A stretch of 64,000 nucleotides of DNA from Proteles cristata cristata (GCA_017311185.1 JAESUZ010001073.1:930001-994000); one strand, 5' to 3'; numbered from the stretch's first letter, positions 46,848 to 57,725 are shown. Notes: generated by a model from the letters alone, not told the origin. Translations and numbers: made by a program.

Positions 46848-48843
46848 AAAATGTAGTGTTCTTAGAATGTGTTCAAACTTAAGTGACCAATTTATTATAG
46901 ACTGCTATATACACAGGATGTCATGTAGAAACCTCATAGCAACCACAAACCACAATCCTATGACAGGCACACAAAAAATTAATGGAAAAAAACCCCAAGC
47001 ATAACACTGAAGTCATCAAATCACAAGTGAAGAGAGCGTGAAAAGAAGAAAGGAATAGAGAAGAGCCACAAAAACAACCACGGAACAATTAACAAACAAG
47101 TACCCTATCAATAATTACTTTCAATGTAAATGGAGTAAGTGCTCCAATCAAAAGACACAGGGTAATGAATACCAAAAAAAAAAAAAAAAAAGGACTCATC
47201 TATATCCTGCCTGCAAGAGACCCACTTCCACTTCAGATTTAAGTCACATAAAACCTGAAAATGAAGTGTAATGATAATGGAATCGATCCAACAAGATGAT
47301 AGAATTGTAAATCTCTACATACCTACCATAGGAGCACCTAAATATATGAAGCAAATATTAGCAGACATAAAAGGAAAAGCAGACAAGAATACATAATAAT
47401 AGGGGATGCTACCAGTCCACGTACTTCAATGGACAAGTCATTCAGATAAAAAATCAATAAGGAAACAGCGGCTTTGAACATCAATCACACTAGATCAGAT
47501 GGACTTAACAGATGTATACAAACATCCTATTCAAAAACAGCAGAATATACTCCCCCCGCCACCCAAGTGCACAAGGAATATTCTCCAGGAGAGATCACAT
47601 GTTAGGCCACAAAACAGGTCTTAACAAATTAAAGAAAATTGAAATCATATCAGGCACCTCTTCTGACTACAATGGTATGAAACTAGAAATCAATTTCAAG
47701 AAAAAAAAAATGTGAGCTAAACATGTTTCTGAATAACCAATGGGTCAATGAAGAAATTAGAAGAAATTAAAAAATACATGGACGTGAATGAAAATGGAAA
47801 CAAAGATTCAAAATCTTTGGGACACAGCAAGAGCAGACCCGAGAGGGGAGTTCAGAGCAATACAGGCCCACCTCAAGAAACAAAAAACAACGTTAAACAA
47901 TGTAACCTTACACCCAAAGAACTAGAAAAAAAGAACAAAGCCCAAAGTAGTAGAAGGAAGGAAACAATAAAGAGCAGAGCAGAAAATATGAAATCGGGGC
48001 TAAAAACAAAACAAATAAAAATGATCAATGAAACCAAGAGTTAGTTCTTTGAAAACTGATAACTCTCTACCCAGACTCAAGGAAAAAAAGAGAACTCAAA
48101 TAAATAAAAATCAGAAAAGAAAAAGGTAAGTTAACAACTGATACCACAGAAATACAAAGGATTATAAGACTACTATGAAAAATTATATGCCCACAAATTG
48201 GACAACCTAAAAGAAATGAATAAATTCCTGGAAACACAATCTTGTAAAACTGAATCAGGAAGAAAGAGAAAATCTGAACAGACCAATTACTAGTAATGAA
48301 ATGGAATCAGTATTCAAACAAAACAAAACAAAAAACAAAACACAAAAAACAACCCCAAGAAACAAAAGCCCAATACCCAACTGCTTTGCAGATGAATTCT
48401 ACCAAATATTTAAAGGAGAGTTAATACCTGTCTCAACCTATTGTAAAAAATTAAAGAGGAAAAAATGCTTCCAAATTTATTCTATAAGGCCAGCAGTCCT
48501 GTGATACCAAAACCAGGAAGAGACACTATAAAAAAAAAAAAAAAAGAAAGAAAGAAACTCGTAGACTAATATCTCTAAAGAGCATAGATCCAAAAATTCT
48601 CAACAAAGTACTAGCAAACCAAGTTTAAGTGAGCATTAAAAAGATCATTCTCCATGACCAAGTAGGATTTATTCCAGGGGTGCAAATGTGGTTTAATGTC
48701 TACAAACCAATGTGATATACCACAATAACAAAATTAAGAATAAAAACCATATGACCAACCCAATAGATGCAGAATAAAACAATTAACAAAATCCAGTAAA
48801 ATTCATGAGAAAATACCCTCAAAAGAGTGGTTATAATTTCTAT

Positions 48844-48988
48844 TCAGGTCATGGTCTCTAGGTTTATGAGACTGGACCCACACCCAGGCTATCAGCACAG
48901 AGCCTGACTGGGCTGCTCTTTCTGCCCCTTCCCGACAGCTCTCTAGCTCGCTCTCTCTCTCTCAAAATAAACATTAAAAAAAAAACAG
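48844..48988 (+). mobile_element. SINEC, 5'-truncated
   Basis: Starts in the body at TCAGGTCATGGTCTCTAGG and ends CTCAAAATAAACATT plus poly(A). The head is missing. Confidence 0.85.
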
Positions 48989-49626
48989 GTTTTATGGAGG
49001 GAACGTACTTCAACATAATAAAGGCCTCATAAGGCAAACCCACAGTTAACATCGTAGTCAATGATGGAAAACTAAAAGATTTTCCTCTAAGATCAGGAAC
49101 AACACAAAGATGTCCATTCTCATCACTTTTATTCAACACAGCATTGGAATTCCTAGCTACAGCAATCAAAGAAAAGGCATTAAAGAGCATCTAAATTGGT
49201 AAGGGAGAAATAAACTATCATTATTTGCAGAGGACAGAATTCTACATATAGAAAACTCTAAAACCCAAAAACTTACTAGAATAAATTGCAGGATACAAAA
49301 CTAATTATACAGGTATCTGGTGCATTTTTATACACTAATAACAAACTGGTAGAAAGAGAAATTAGGAGAATAATCGCATTTACCATTGCATCAAAAAGAA
49401 TAAAATACCTAGAAATAAATTTAACCAAGAATGTGTAAGACCTATACTTTGAAAACTTATAAGACATTGATGAAAGAAACTAAAGATGACACAAATAAAC
49501 GGAAAGATATACCATGCTCATGGATTGGAAGAATCAATGTTATTAAAATGTTTATATGACCCAAGGCAATCTACAGATCCAATGCAATCCCTATCAAAAT
49601 ATCAACAGCATTTTTCATAGAACTAG

Positions 49627-50279
49627 TCACTGAGGACTTTCCATATCCATGTCTCTATCCTGAAAGACCCTCTTCTTGGCTACCTCCCCAAGAATTATCT
49701 ACCCATTGATACTAAAGTTGGCACCTTCTCTTCAAGTCTGTGAGTTCCTCCCCACTGAACTAGATGTGATTTCTCCTTTGGGTAGGAAGGCTCACTGCTA
49801 GCAGTTAAACTACAGATTTTACTAGGTTCTATCTTGTTACACATACTTTGACCACCTTTCACCTATTTATAAGCTCTTAAATCATTTTTCTTGCTTTATC
49901 CATTTCTCCATCTCTGTTTGTTTAGTATAGTAGTATGTATTTAATGGATAGTTTATTAATGAACCAGCCCTGTCTACACACTAGACCAATTATTATTCAT
50001 TTAAAATCAACAAACCTTTACTAGGCATTTAATAGGTACAAGGAGTTAGAGATTATAAAGATGAGTAAGAATCAACCCTGCTCTCCTAGGAATGAATGGG
50101 CAACCAGGGCTGGAGCTAAAAGACCTACCTAAATAACTTGGGGGCAGGCAGGCCCAAATGTTATAATAGACCCACAAAAAGACTATCGTGGGAAAACAGA
50201 AGGGGAGAAGCATTTCTATAGGAGAGGTTCTGGGAAGGGTTCACGAAGAGGAAAAATCATTAGTTAAACGCCAGATTTC
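49627..50279. other. Intron 1 DNA without a named feature
   Basis: CTTTACTAGGCATTTAATAG near 50019 suggests an old repeat. Otherwise single-copy-looking. Confidence 0.45.
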
Positions 50280-50470
50280 ACTCAACAGTTTGTAATCATC
50301 TCATTTAATTCCCACATAAGCTTCCAAGTTAAGCCTTTTTATCCCCCATCTGACAGAGAAGGAAACTGGGGCTCAGAGCAGTTAAATAATTTGGCTAAGG
50401 TCACATAGCTAGTAAATAAGGAAACTGGTGATCACATTCCCAATGGCCTGGTTCCCAAGTTCATGCTCAT
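50280..50470 (-). mobile_element. MIR relic
   Basis: CATCTCATTTAATTCCCACA, GAAGGAAACTGGGGCTCAGA and AAGGTCACATAGCTAGTAAA is a well-preserved reverse MIR core. Confidence 0.88.
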
Positions 50471-51176
50471 TTCCCTATATAACAACTCTCCTCCTCCACA
50501 GGCAAGTAATAACATAGTGACACCTGAGCTCAGCCTTCAAGACACTGTAAGAGTTCTATATACCACTCTGGAGGAAGGCCAGGGGCATTCCAGGAGCAGA
50601 AAAACAGCCTGGGCAACACCTGGAGGTAGCAAAGTTTAAAACATATGGGGAAAGGTAGACACCCTCATGTAACTATAGGACATGTAAGGGAGACAAAATG
50701 GAGATACTTTGGAAGAAAAAGTCAGTGGATGGCTCTCTACTTGGCCTGGGTCATGTTTGGAATAGATGGTAAAGCATATTCCTTATCTACTTAAAAAAAA
50801 ATACATAAAATATTAGAAGTAAAGCATTTTGAATGTATTGGCAATTACTGTTTTCTGCCAACAATCTCAACCTTCAATAATAGATATCCTGTAATGCAAA
50901 CCATGTTAAGTGGAAGAATGGTTCTCTCCATGTTTCATTTTCCTCCAGCTTCTGTTTTTATCTCTCTGTAATAAAGATATTATTTAGAGATTTAAACCAT
51001 AAGATTAAAGACTAGAGAAATGAGATACCAATAATTTGGATAAATGACAAATTTCCTATCATGCCCACTAATATTTAAGTATTTTCAAATGAGAATTTTA
51101 ATGATATAACTGGGCTGATTTAAGTATTCTAAGAAATTTTTAAATAGTTTAAGTTTAAAAATTGGGGATAGCTGAG

Positions 51177-51361
51177 GGATGCCTGGTGGCTCAGTCAGTT
51201 CAGCCTCCAACCTCAGCTCAAGTCATGATCTCATGGTTCATGAGTTCGATCCCCACGTCAGGCTCTGTGCTGACAGCTCAGAACCTAGAGCCTGCTTTGG
51301 ACTCTGCATCTCCCTCACTCTCTGCCCCTCCTCCCAAAATAAACATTACAAAAATTTTTTT
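51177..51361 (+). mobile_element. SINEC, older subfamily
   Basis: Head GGATGCCTGGTGGCTCAGTC. Duplication AATTGGGGATAGCTGAG / AATTGGGGGTAGGTGAG at 51160-51176 and 51362-51378 with two mismatches. Confidence 0.92.
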
Positions 51362-51599
51362 AATTGGGGGTAGGTGAGATATTATAGCCTAAAGTGATAT
51401 AATTTAAAGAGTATTCATGAAGGACCAGTAAATATGACTTCACACAAGAGAAGAAAATGGAGGCATAAGAAGAAATGTGTATGAGCACAGCTAACTGCTT
51501 GATAAATGATCAGTAAATATCCAGAAATATTACAAGCAGCTGCAGAGAATATCTTCCAGCTGTAGTCCCAGCTCCAATAAGAGTTTAAATGGTGGGTTC

Positions 51600-51910
51600 T
51601 GCTAAGTTTTCACAGCCTCCTGCTGATGGAAAGAGGGGAGGCACTGGGGGAGGCAGGGGGAGGCACAGTCAGGCTGGGAGTTGGAGGTCGGGGGACTCCA
51701 GGGAGCAGGCCTGCGGAAACCAGGACCGGAAACCACCGGCTCACAGAGCAGGCAGGTGTCTCAGGTATGCTGGTCTCCCGCAGGCACCTGCTCACAGAGT
51801 CCTGCTACTGATGACGGTACTGACGCTGACTCACGACCCAGATCGCAGGCACCTGCGGAACTCAGCTGTCACAGCGGAAAGCTGGAGGTCCTCGACTAAA
51901 TGGGACAACT
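51600..51910. other. CpG-containing GC-rich segment with short internal repeats
   Basis: A 300-bp GC-rich island in intron 1 with more CpGs than its surroundings. GCTCACAGAG occurs at about 51738 and 51788, and CGCAGGCACCTG at about 51778 and 51844. Several overlapping open frames are composition artefacts. It could be an old LTR or an alternative promoter or exon. I cannot decide. Confidence 0.35.
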
Positions 51911-52149
51911 GAAGTCAGGGCTACTAGAATGAGATGGTATCACCTCATTTATCGTTTCCTCAACTTGATGTAAAGAGAGAGATTTTGAAAGAAGGCTGTA
52001 AGCCATGTTCACAGCACAGAAAGAGACCATCCCTTTTAGAACCAAGCAAGGAAAAAAGTAAAGTGAAATCACTGCTTACTATACTACTACTTTGGATTCC
52101 CCTATATATTTTAAACATTAGATTTCTTTGTATTTTTCCCTGGAGTCAA

Positions 52150-52390
52150 ACTCTGATGGGCTGACAGTCCCTACCCCCCTCCCTGCTCTCACCTCTACGC
52201 CGCCTCATTCCCCTTCCCCACTCACTCTTCTCCCCTCCCTAGCCCTGCCCCTCGCCCCATCTCTTTCCCTCACTTTCTGCCTTCCTTCCCTCTTGCTCCT
52301 CTACTCTCTCCCCTCTTTATTCCACCCCTATCTCCCCCACCACCATTCTCTCCTTTCCTCTTGCGTCTCACCTCCCCCCAACCTTGGCCC
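52150..52390. repeat. Polypyrimidine tract (~240 bp)
   Basis: Long imperfect C/T-rich run with few purines on the plus strand, hence polypurine in the BMAL2 transcript. Capable of triplex (H-DNA) formation in principle. Confidence 0.8.
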
Positions 52391-53048
52391 CAACATGTGC
52401 AAACCAGTTTTAGTCCATCCTGGTTTATCTTGGGTAACGCATCTCAGGCTCAAGCTTTGCCTGAGGGTCCAGGCCAGGAGTGGCAGCTTATGCAAAGTGG
52501 ATTGGGACATGATTTTTTTTCTTTCTGAGTCACGAAAATGAATCTAAGCCATTATAATTGCAGAACCACACTTCAGAAACAGTTGTCTGATAACATCACG
52601 GGTGCAAACATGGCATGGTAAGGAAAGGGAAGGGGAGGAAGCTGCCCCACAGAAGCCTAGACCCCAAACCATCTCAGGCAGTCACTCTTGAAAATGTGCT
52701 GCTCCTGCATGATCGCCTTGGCCTTGACTCCAAGAATTCTGGACTCATTTGCCAGGAGGACACCCAGCCACCTGGCACCTTGCTTAGCCTTGGTGTTTAC
52801 CATAAGCCTGTCAAGAACTTAGGCAATTAAATTGGGCACCAGCTAATTTCTGGCAGCCATCCTCAAAAGCAGCCCAAGGTTATTTTCAGCAGGGTAATCA
52901 ACCATGGGGGGGTTTCTCCCCACCACGTTTAGATTTATATTTTACCACCACGACCTTAGCGTCAAACTGCCTAGGGAAAAGAAATCTTCAGGGATTCTGT
53001 GTAAGGAAAATCATGGTCCTGGATTCTGATATAGAGACTTCTTTTGTT

Positions 53049-53070
53049 CCCCCCCTCCCCCCCCCCACCG
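53049..53070. repeat. Poly(C) tract
   Basis: Two C runs separated by one T, followed by ACCGGGG. G-rich on the minus strand. Confidence 0.9.
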
Positions 53071-53224
53071 GGGAGAGGGGAACTTGTAACAATAGGTGTT
53101 TCACCCATTTTATCGAAAGAGGGGGTCTGCAGCGGCGCACATCGCTCATTAGCGCCACCCAGTGACACAGGAAAGAAAGGAAAGCACCGCGGCCAGTAGC
53201 CAGAGATTTGACTCCAGTTTTGTC

Positions 53225-53385
53225 GTTTCTCTGGCCGTGCAAGTGTGGGCCAGCCTCAGCTTTCTCATCTCATCTGCAAAATGGACATCATGCCACCGAC
53301 GACACAGGGCTGCTATGAGCTAAAGAAGACATCCCTTAGGCAGTGCTTGGTATGTAACAGGACTTCAATAAATGCTGGCCCTCCC
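53225..53385 (+). mobile_element. MIR relic
   Basis: TTCTCATCTCATCTGCAAAA, AGGCAGTGCTTGGTATGTAA and GACTTCAATAAATGCTGGCC is a direct MIR with its 3' end. Confidence 0.88.
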
Positions 53386-53689
53386 AGTCTCCATTGAAAC
53401 TTTGCTACTCTTACCTACGAAGGATTAATTTTAATCATTCCCAACTGCATGTTTGGTGTTCGGCTAAAGAGCCATAAGCTATATGCCTGAAATCTTAAGT
53501 CCAGAAGGCTTTTGTGATGAAGGCCACTCTTCGAGTGGGTGCATTTTTAGGTTTCTCCTTTTTCAGTAGAGCCCAACTATCCTTTCAAGTCGGCCAATTT
53601 TAACTTGGTGGGATAATATTTTAGTTAACCAGACAAGATTTGTTAATTTCACAAAGCGAATGGGAGCTGTAAATCAATAACCGTATTAA

Positions 53690-53890
53690 GCCAATGTTTG
53701 TGGGGCACTTACTATTTCTCAAGCACTGGGCTAAGCACTTAATATGTACTTAAATGCACTTATATCTCATTTAGTCCTAACAACCCTATAAAACAGATAC
53801 TATAATTATCCCCATTTTACAGGTGAAGAAACTAAAGCTAAGGATAAATAACTTAACCCCAGTGACATGTCTGAACTCAACACCATACCT
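53690..53890 (-). mobile_element. MIR relic, well preserved
   Basis: GGGGCACTTACTATTTCTCA, CACTGGGCTAAGCACTTAAT and ATTATCCCCATTTTACAGGT followed by GAAGAAACTAAAGCTAAGG. Confidence 0.9.
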
Positions 53891-54839
53891 ACTGTCTTCT
53901 CCTTGCAAAACAGTGCTTACCCACATCTTTATGTCATCCAGAAAGACCTCACATATCCCCGTGACAGAATATTGGATATCTCCCCGTGATCCGAATTCCC
54001 ATGAACTATATAAGGTTTGAACTATATAAGGTTTTCAAGAGCTCCTCTTCTCATTGATGTATCCCAGAGAAAAATCACAACTCATTACCATATTCCAAAG
54101 GGAAAGGGCGGATTTAATCAATAGCGTCCCTGAAATCCTCTCTGCCAGTCTTCCTTTAGTCATTTCTGCGCTTTCCCTGCCTCCCTTTTGACCGAGCAGA
54201 TACTTTATCATCGTCCCCGAATTGCGAGGGGCCTCCCGGAGGAGCGCGCAGAATGTGGCCGGTGTATTACTAGAGGGAGGGAAAGGACACGGCAACGCGC
54301 TCAACTCAGTTCACGAAAACTCAGCTCAGATATAAAACAAAACAAACTAATTCAAATGAAGGCTTTCCTAAAGCAGTACCGGTTAAAGGGCCCCGTCTCG
54401 CTGGCGGAGGGAGAGGTGCGGAGGGCCCGCCTCCCAGCACCCCTGCCCGCCCCACGGCGGGGCAGTGTTCGAAACGGCTTTGGGGAAAGCGGGTATTTCC
54501 AGCACAGAGGATACAGGCTAGCAGGACCCGAGTTCCTTCGATGGCTGATGACAACTACGAAAGACGAAATCTAAGAAGTCCCCGCAGCAGTCCCCGCAGA
54601 CGACGAAGCGGGATCGCAGCGGTCGGCGGAGGGTCCGTCTCCAGGTCACCTTCGCCGAAAGGTGCAGCCGGGGCCAAGATGGGAGGCTGCTGGCAACCCC
54701 GGGCGCTCCGCACCCCCGTCTCCCCGCGAGGAGGCGCGGGACCCCGCGCAGCACCTGCGTCCCCAGGGGCCGACCTTGGTCCCGGACACAGTCGGAGGTG
54801 ACGCCGGGGCGAGAAGAGCGCTCCGCCCGCGGCGCCCGG

Positions 54840-54845
54840 CACGTG
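54840..54845. promoter_or_regulatory. Canonical E-box CACGTG in BMAL2 intron 1
   Basis: A perfect CACGTG palindrome lies about 95 bp downstream of the first exon's splice donor, inside the CpG island (context GGCACGTGGCGG). CACGTG is the classical site for CLOCK:BMAL heterodimers and also for USF and MYC/MAX. Its position near the presumed start site makes clock feedback possible. This is inference from the motif only. Confidence 0.5.
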
Positions 54846-54940
54846 GCGGCGCCAGCCGGCCCCTCGCCCCCCGCGCGCCGTGGGACGCCCCCCTGCGTCC
54901 GCGCCGCTCCTGCACGCGGGCCCCGCGCCCGAAGCCTCAC

Positions 54941-54971
54941 CTCTCGTCGCAGCCTCCCCTTCCGCCGCCAT
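54941..54971 (-). CDS. BMAL2: BMAL2 (ARNTL2) coding exon 1, start codon and first 10 codons
   Basis: On the minus strand an ATG at 54971 has G at -3 and G at +4, a strong Kozak context. It opens the short peptide MAAEGEAATR and then meets a strong splice donor, GAG|GTGAGG, with the GT at 54940-54939. The exon ends in phase 1 (one extra G), which joins to the GT starting exon 2 to make a Gly codon. The peptide resembles the start of human BMAL2 (MAAEEEAAAGG, from memory). BMAL2 is a nuclear bHLH-PAS activator that pairs with CLOCK or NPAS2 on E-boxes. The exon lies in a CpG island, and the 5' UTR continues to higher coordinates with no visible end. Phase agreement with exon 2 and the CpG setting support the call. 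The 10-residue match alone would not. Confidence 0.88.
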
Positions 54972-55303
54972 CGCAGGAGCCGACCGGCCGCCTCCTTAGC
55001 CGCGAGCAGGCGGCATGGAGAGCCCGCGGCCCGCGGGCCCTGGGGGGGCGGTGCCGCCGGGGCGCGCGGCGGAGACTGCGGACCGCGCGCGGCCCCGCCT
55101 GCCTGCCGGCGGGTCTGCGCGGCGCGGGGCTCCCCGCCCCGGAGCGGGACCCGGCGCGGGGCGGAGTCACGGCGGCCCCGCCCCCGCCCTCGGCGGCCGG
55201 AGGCCGGGAACCGAAAGGCCAGCGAGGCTGCACCTGGAGCATTTCTGGAACCCGGCTTTTTAAAACACGTTTCCACGATCCCTTTAAGATTCGTAGTCTG
55301 AGT

Positions 55304-55520
55304 GGGGGCGCCTGGGTGGCTTAGTCGGTTAAGCGTCCGACTTTCGCTTAGGTCATGATCTCGCGGTTCGTGGGTTCGAGCCCCGCGTCGGACTCTGTGC
55401 TGACTGCCAGCTCAGAGCCTGGAACCTGTTTCAGTCTGTGACTCCCTCTTTCTCTGGCCCTCCCCTGCTCACGCTGTCTCTCTCTCTCTCTCTCTCTCTC
55501 CTAGAAATAAATAAAACACT
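55304..55520 (+). mobile_element. SINEC, young subfamily, adjacent to BMAL2 promoter
   Basis: Near-consensus copy with A-box TGGCTTAGTCGG and B-box GGTTCGAGCCC. It begins about 330 bp upstream of the BMAL2 ATG, right at the CpG island edge. Unusually it ends AAATAAATAAAACACTATTC without a poly(A) tail. Confidence 0.96.
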
Positions 55521-55556
55521 ATTCGGTCATCAGGGAGTGGTTTCTCGATGAAAGGA

Positions 55557-55772
55557 GGGCGCCTGGGTGGCTTAGTCGGTTAAGCGGACTTTCGCTCAGG
55601 TCATGATCTCGCGGTTCGTGGGTTCGAGCCCCGCGTCGGGCTCTGTGCTGACTGCCAGCTCAGAGCCTGGAGCCTGTTTCAGTCTGTGACTCCCTCTCTC
55701 TCTGACCCTCCCCTGCTCACTCTTTCTCTCTCCTAGAAATAATAAATTAAAAAAAAATTAAAAAAAAAAAAA
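55557..55772 (+). mobile_element. SINEC, young subfamily, second copy upstream of BMAL2
   Basis: Near-consensus copy with a 4-5-base deletion in the head (GTTAAGCGGACTTTCG) and an A-rich tail. Lies 37 bp after the previous SINE in the same orientation. Confidence 0.95.
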
Positions 55773-56560
55773 GGATGAATGGAGATCATTGCAAGGTGGG
55801 GGCTCTGGGAGTCCGGGGCGGAGTGGGGGGGTGAGGGCGCAGCAGGAAGACAAACTTCCCCGGCACACAGAAGGGCTAGGGAAGGGCTTCGCTGCAGAGA
55901 CTGGGTGCGAGGCCAGAGAGAGGGTCACGGCGGAAGCTGTTTGGGCCCGTGCAACGGTTGGGCAAGTCCAGAAGCAGGATCCTCTGGGGAAAACACTAAA
56001 GCTTTGTATCAACCAGCCTAAACCCATTTCTTTTCCTACCTGCACGCTTCATTATAGCGTCTTAACTAGCTGCATTTGTGTCCTGAGGGCTACTTGAAGC
56101 CAAAACGGGGCAAGGGGGTGAAACAGTGTCCCGAGCAAAAGTAGGCGGGACCAGAGGAAACTGCTGCCCTCTTAAGGGGGCCTGGGATTTTACGCTGTTG
56201 GAGGTGAAAGCCGAGGCTTAGGAACTCCGCTGCCTTCAGTAATAACAACACAGGCACTTCCCCAATCAAAGCCATTCTTGAAACATCTCAATCCCGGCTT
56301 TGACTTGGAGCTCTGCCTGAAATCCACCAGCTTCCACTGGCCGCTCAAAAGAAAAAGTCTGCAGAGAGCCTGGCAATTAGTTTTAAATCTGGCCCAGGTT
56401 TCCATGCATATGTTCAAACCTGGCTTTCCGGATATATATACGCTGCCTGGAGATGGTTTACCAAGTGGGGAGGCATCCTAAGCCCCAGGCATGGGTTAAA
56501 TGTCACCTTAATGGGGAAGCCGAATTGTTAGGGCCCTGGTGAGAGTGTACAGTACAGACT
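55773..56560. other. BMAL2-STK38L intergenic DNA
   Basis: Moderately GC-rich at the left (55790-55980, promoter shoulder) and then ordinary. No exon or repeat recognised. Open frames are composition effects. Confidence 0.5.
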
Positions 56561-56740
56561 GTATATATTGAGGACAAAACATTTTTCCCTTTGTCATCGC
56601 ATGTGAGCCTCGCAACAACCTTGGCGAGGTGGTCGGACAGCTGGTAACGCTGTCTTGTCAGCAGACAAGCGGAGGCTCAGAGATGAGCATTTGGGCCAGG
56701 CTCACTCAGTAAATGGGAGAAGCCAGATTGTTAAAAGTCA
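56560..56740 (-). mobile_element. MIR relic
   Basis: CGCATGTGAGCCTCGCAACA, AGCGGAGGCTCAGAGATGAG and CCAGGCTCACTCAGTAAATG is a reverse MIR core. Confidence 0.75.
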
Positions 56741-57481
56741 GATCTTAAGAGTTCATACCATGGTATCCAGTAAGCTTGAGGGTGAATCACTGCAGTCCTC
56801 ATTTCTTAGAAATGATGATTCACTTCCACCCAAAGCCTGAAAGCCAAAGAAGAGGCACCCAGAGCCGAAATGTGACCGCAGGAGGTAATGCTCAAGGAGA
56901 ACCGCGGGATTCTGTGGCAGCAAACCACTATTCAAGCTTAAAGTTCATTCCCCTTAATGCTCAAGTTTAAATACTACTTGCTACTTTCTTTATGCTCTGG
57001 AGCTTTCCTTTCTAGGACTTTTTTTTTTTTTTTAAGAGTAGTTATATCTCATAGAATAAGACGAAGGTAAAAAATCTGTACCTTAAGAAACGAATAAAAT
57101 GGTAATCTCTCATTTCCAAGCAGTGGTTTTCTAATCCTTTTTCCTTGGGCAAAATGTAGGAGAAATGATTTGAAACATAATTTGCAGAACACATGAAATA
57201 TATAGCTCCTTACGGACAATGACATTTTCTCACCCAAAGCCCAGGAACAGCATTGCTCTTCGGGAATCATTGCTAATTCTAGGGTGACCTTAGTTTGTTG
57301 GTTAATTTTGCTTCACTACCAAGTACTCAGACAAGAACGTACTGGAATTAGTAACCACTGCCTCAAAACTAAATTTCTATACTTGTCAAACTCCTGATGG
57401 ATTGTAACAATGTAATTTATATTTTTTGTAATGAACTGATTTAGTTTGAGAGTTCCTTAAGACCATTTGGATATTTTAGTT

Positions 57482-57590
57482 GGTTCAGGACAAAAGAAAT
57501 AGAAAGAAAAGAAAGGAAAAGAAAAGGAAACGAAAAAGAAAAGGACAGGAAAAGAAAAGAAAGGAAAGGAAAGGAAGGAAGGAAGAAAAA
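57482..57590. repeat. Purine-rich (GAAA/GGAA)n repeat
   Basis: About 110 bases of nearly pure A and G, with GAAAAGAAAGGAAAGGAAAG-type units. Confidence 0.92.
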
Positions 57591-57725
57591 TCCACCTGTT
57601 TCAGAGTATAGTTACACTGAAGCTATTTCCAATGATGCATAAATATGAAAATAACTACCCTTTAATGAGGTCCTAAGTGACTGGAGAAAATAATTACATT
57701 ATTACTATTTAAAACTACCCTTGCA

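Larger units (their letters stand above)
46416..49626 (+). mobile_element. Old L1, right part: spacer, ORF2 endonuclease and reverse transcriptase
   Basis: Continues the L1 interrupted at 40034: spacer (AGATGTAAAATAGGACATCA, GACTGCTATATACACAGGAT), endonuclease (ACTTTCAATGTAAATGGAGT), then reverse transcriptase (TTTATTCCAGGGGTGCAAAT). It breaks off at about 49626 in the middle of ORF2, without a 3' end. SINEs at 46528, 46642 and 48844 interrupt it. No intact frame. Confidence 0.85.
54380..55260 (-). promoter_or_regulatory. BMAL2: CpG island promoter of BMAL2
   Basis: About 0.9 kb of very GC-rich, CpG-dense DNA surrounds the BMAL2 start codon, in contrast to AT-rich flanks. GC boxes (CCCCGCCCCCGCCC) lie near 55173-55190, about 200 bp upstream of the ATG on the minus strand, and GGGGCGGAG lies near 55156. 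I see no good CCAAT box. A TTTAAAAA stretch near 55257-55266 is the only TATA-like sequence and is weak. The layout fits a dispersed CpG-island start site. The long open frames on both strands here follow from high GC content and are not counted as genes. Confidence 0.85.

Noticed and set aside
54518..55276. 252-codon minus-strand and 220-codon plus-strand (54662-55324) open frames
   Set aside because: Overlapping open frames on both strands in a CpG island are expected where stops are rare. The residues are Ala/Arg/Gly/Pro-rich with no domain, and the real coding here is the short BMAL2 exon 1 in another frame.
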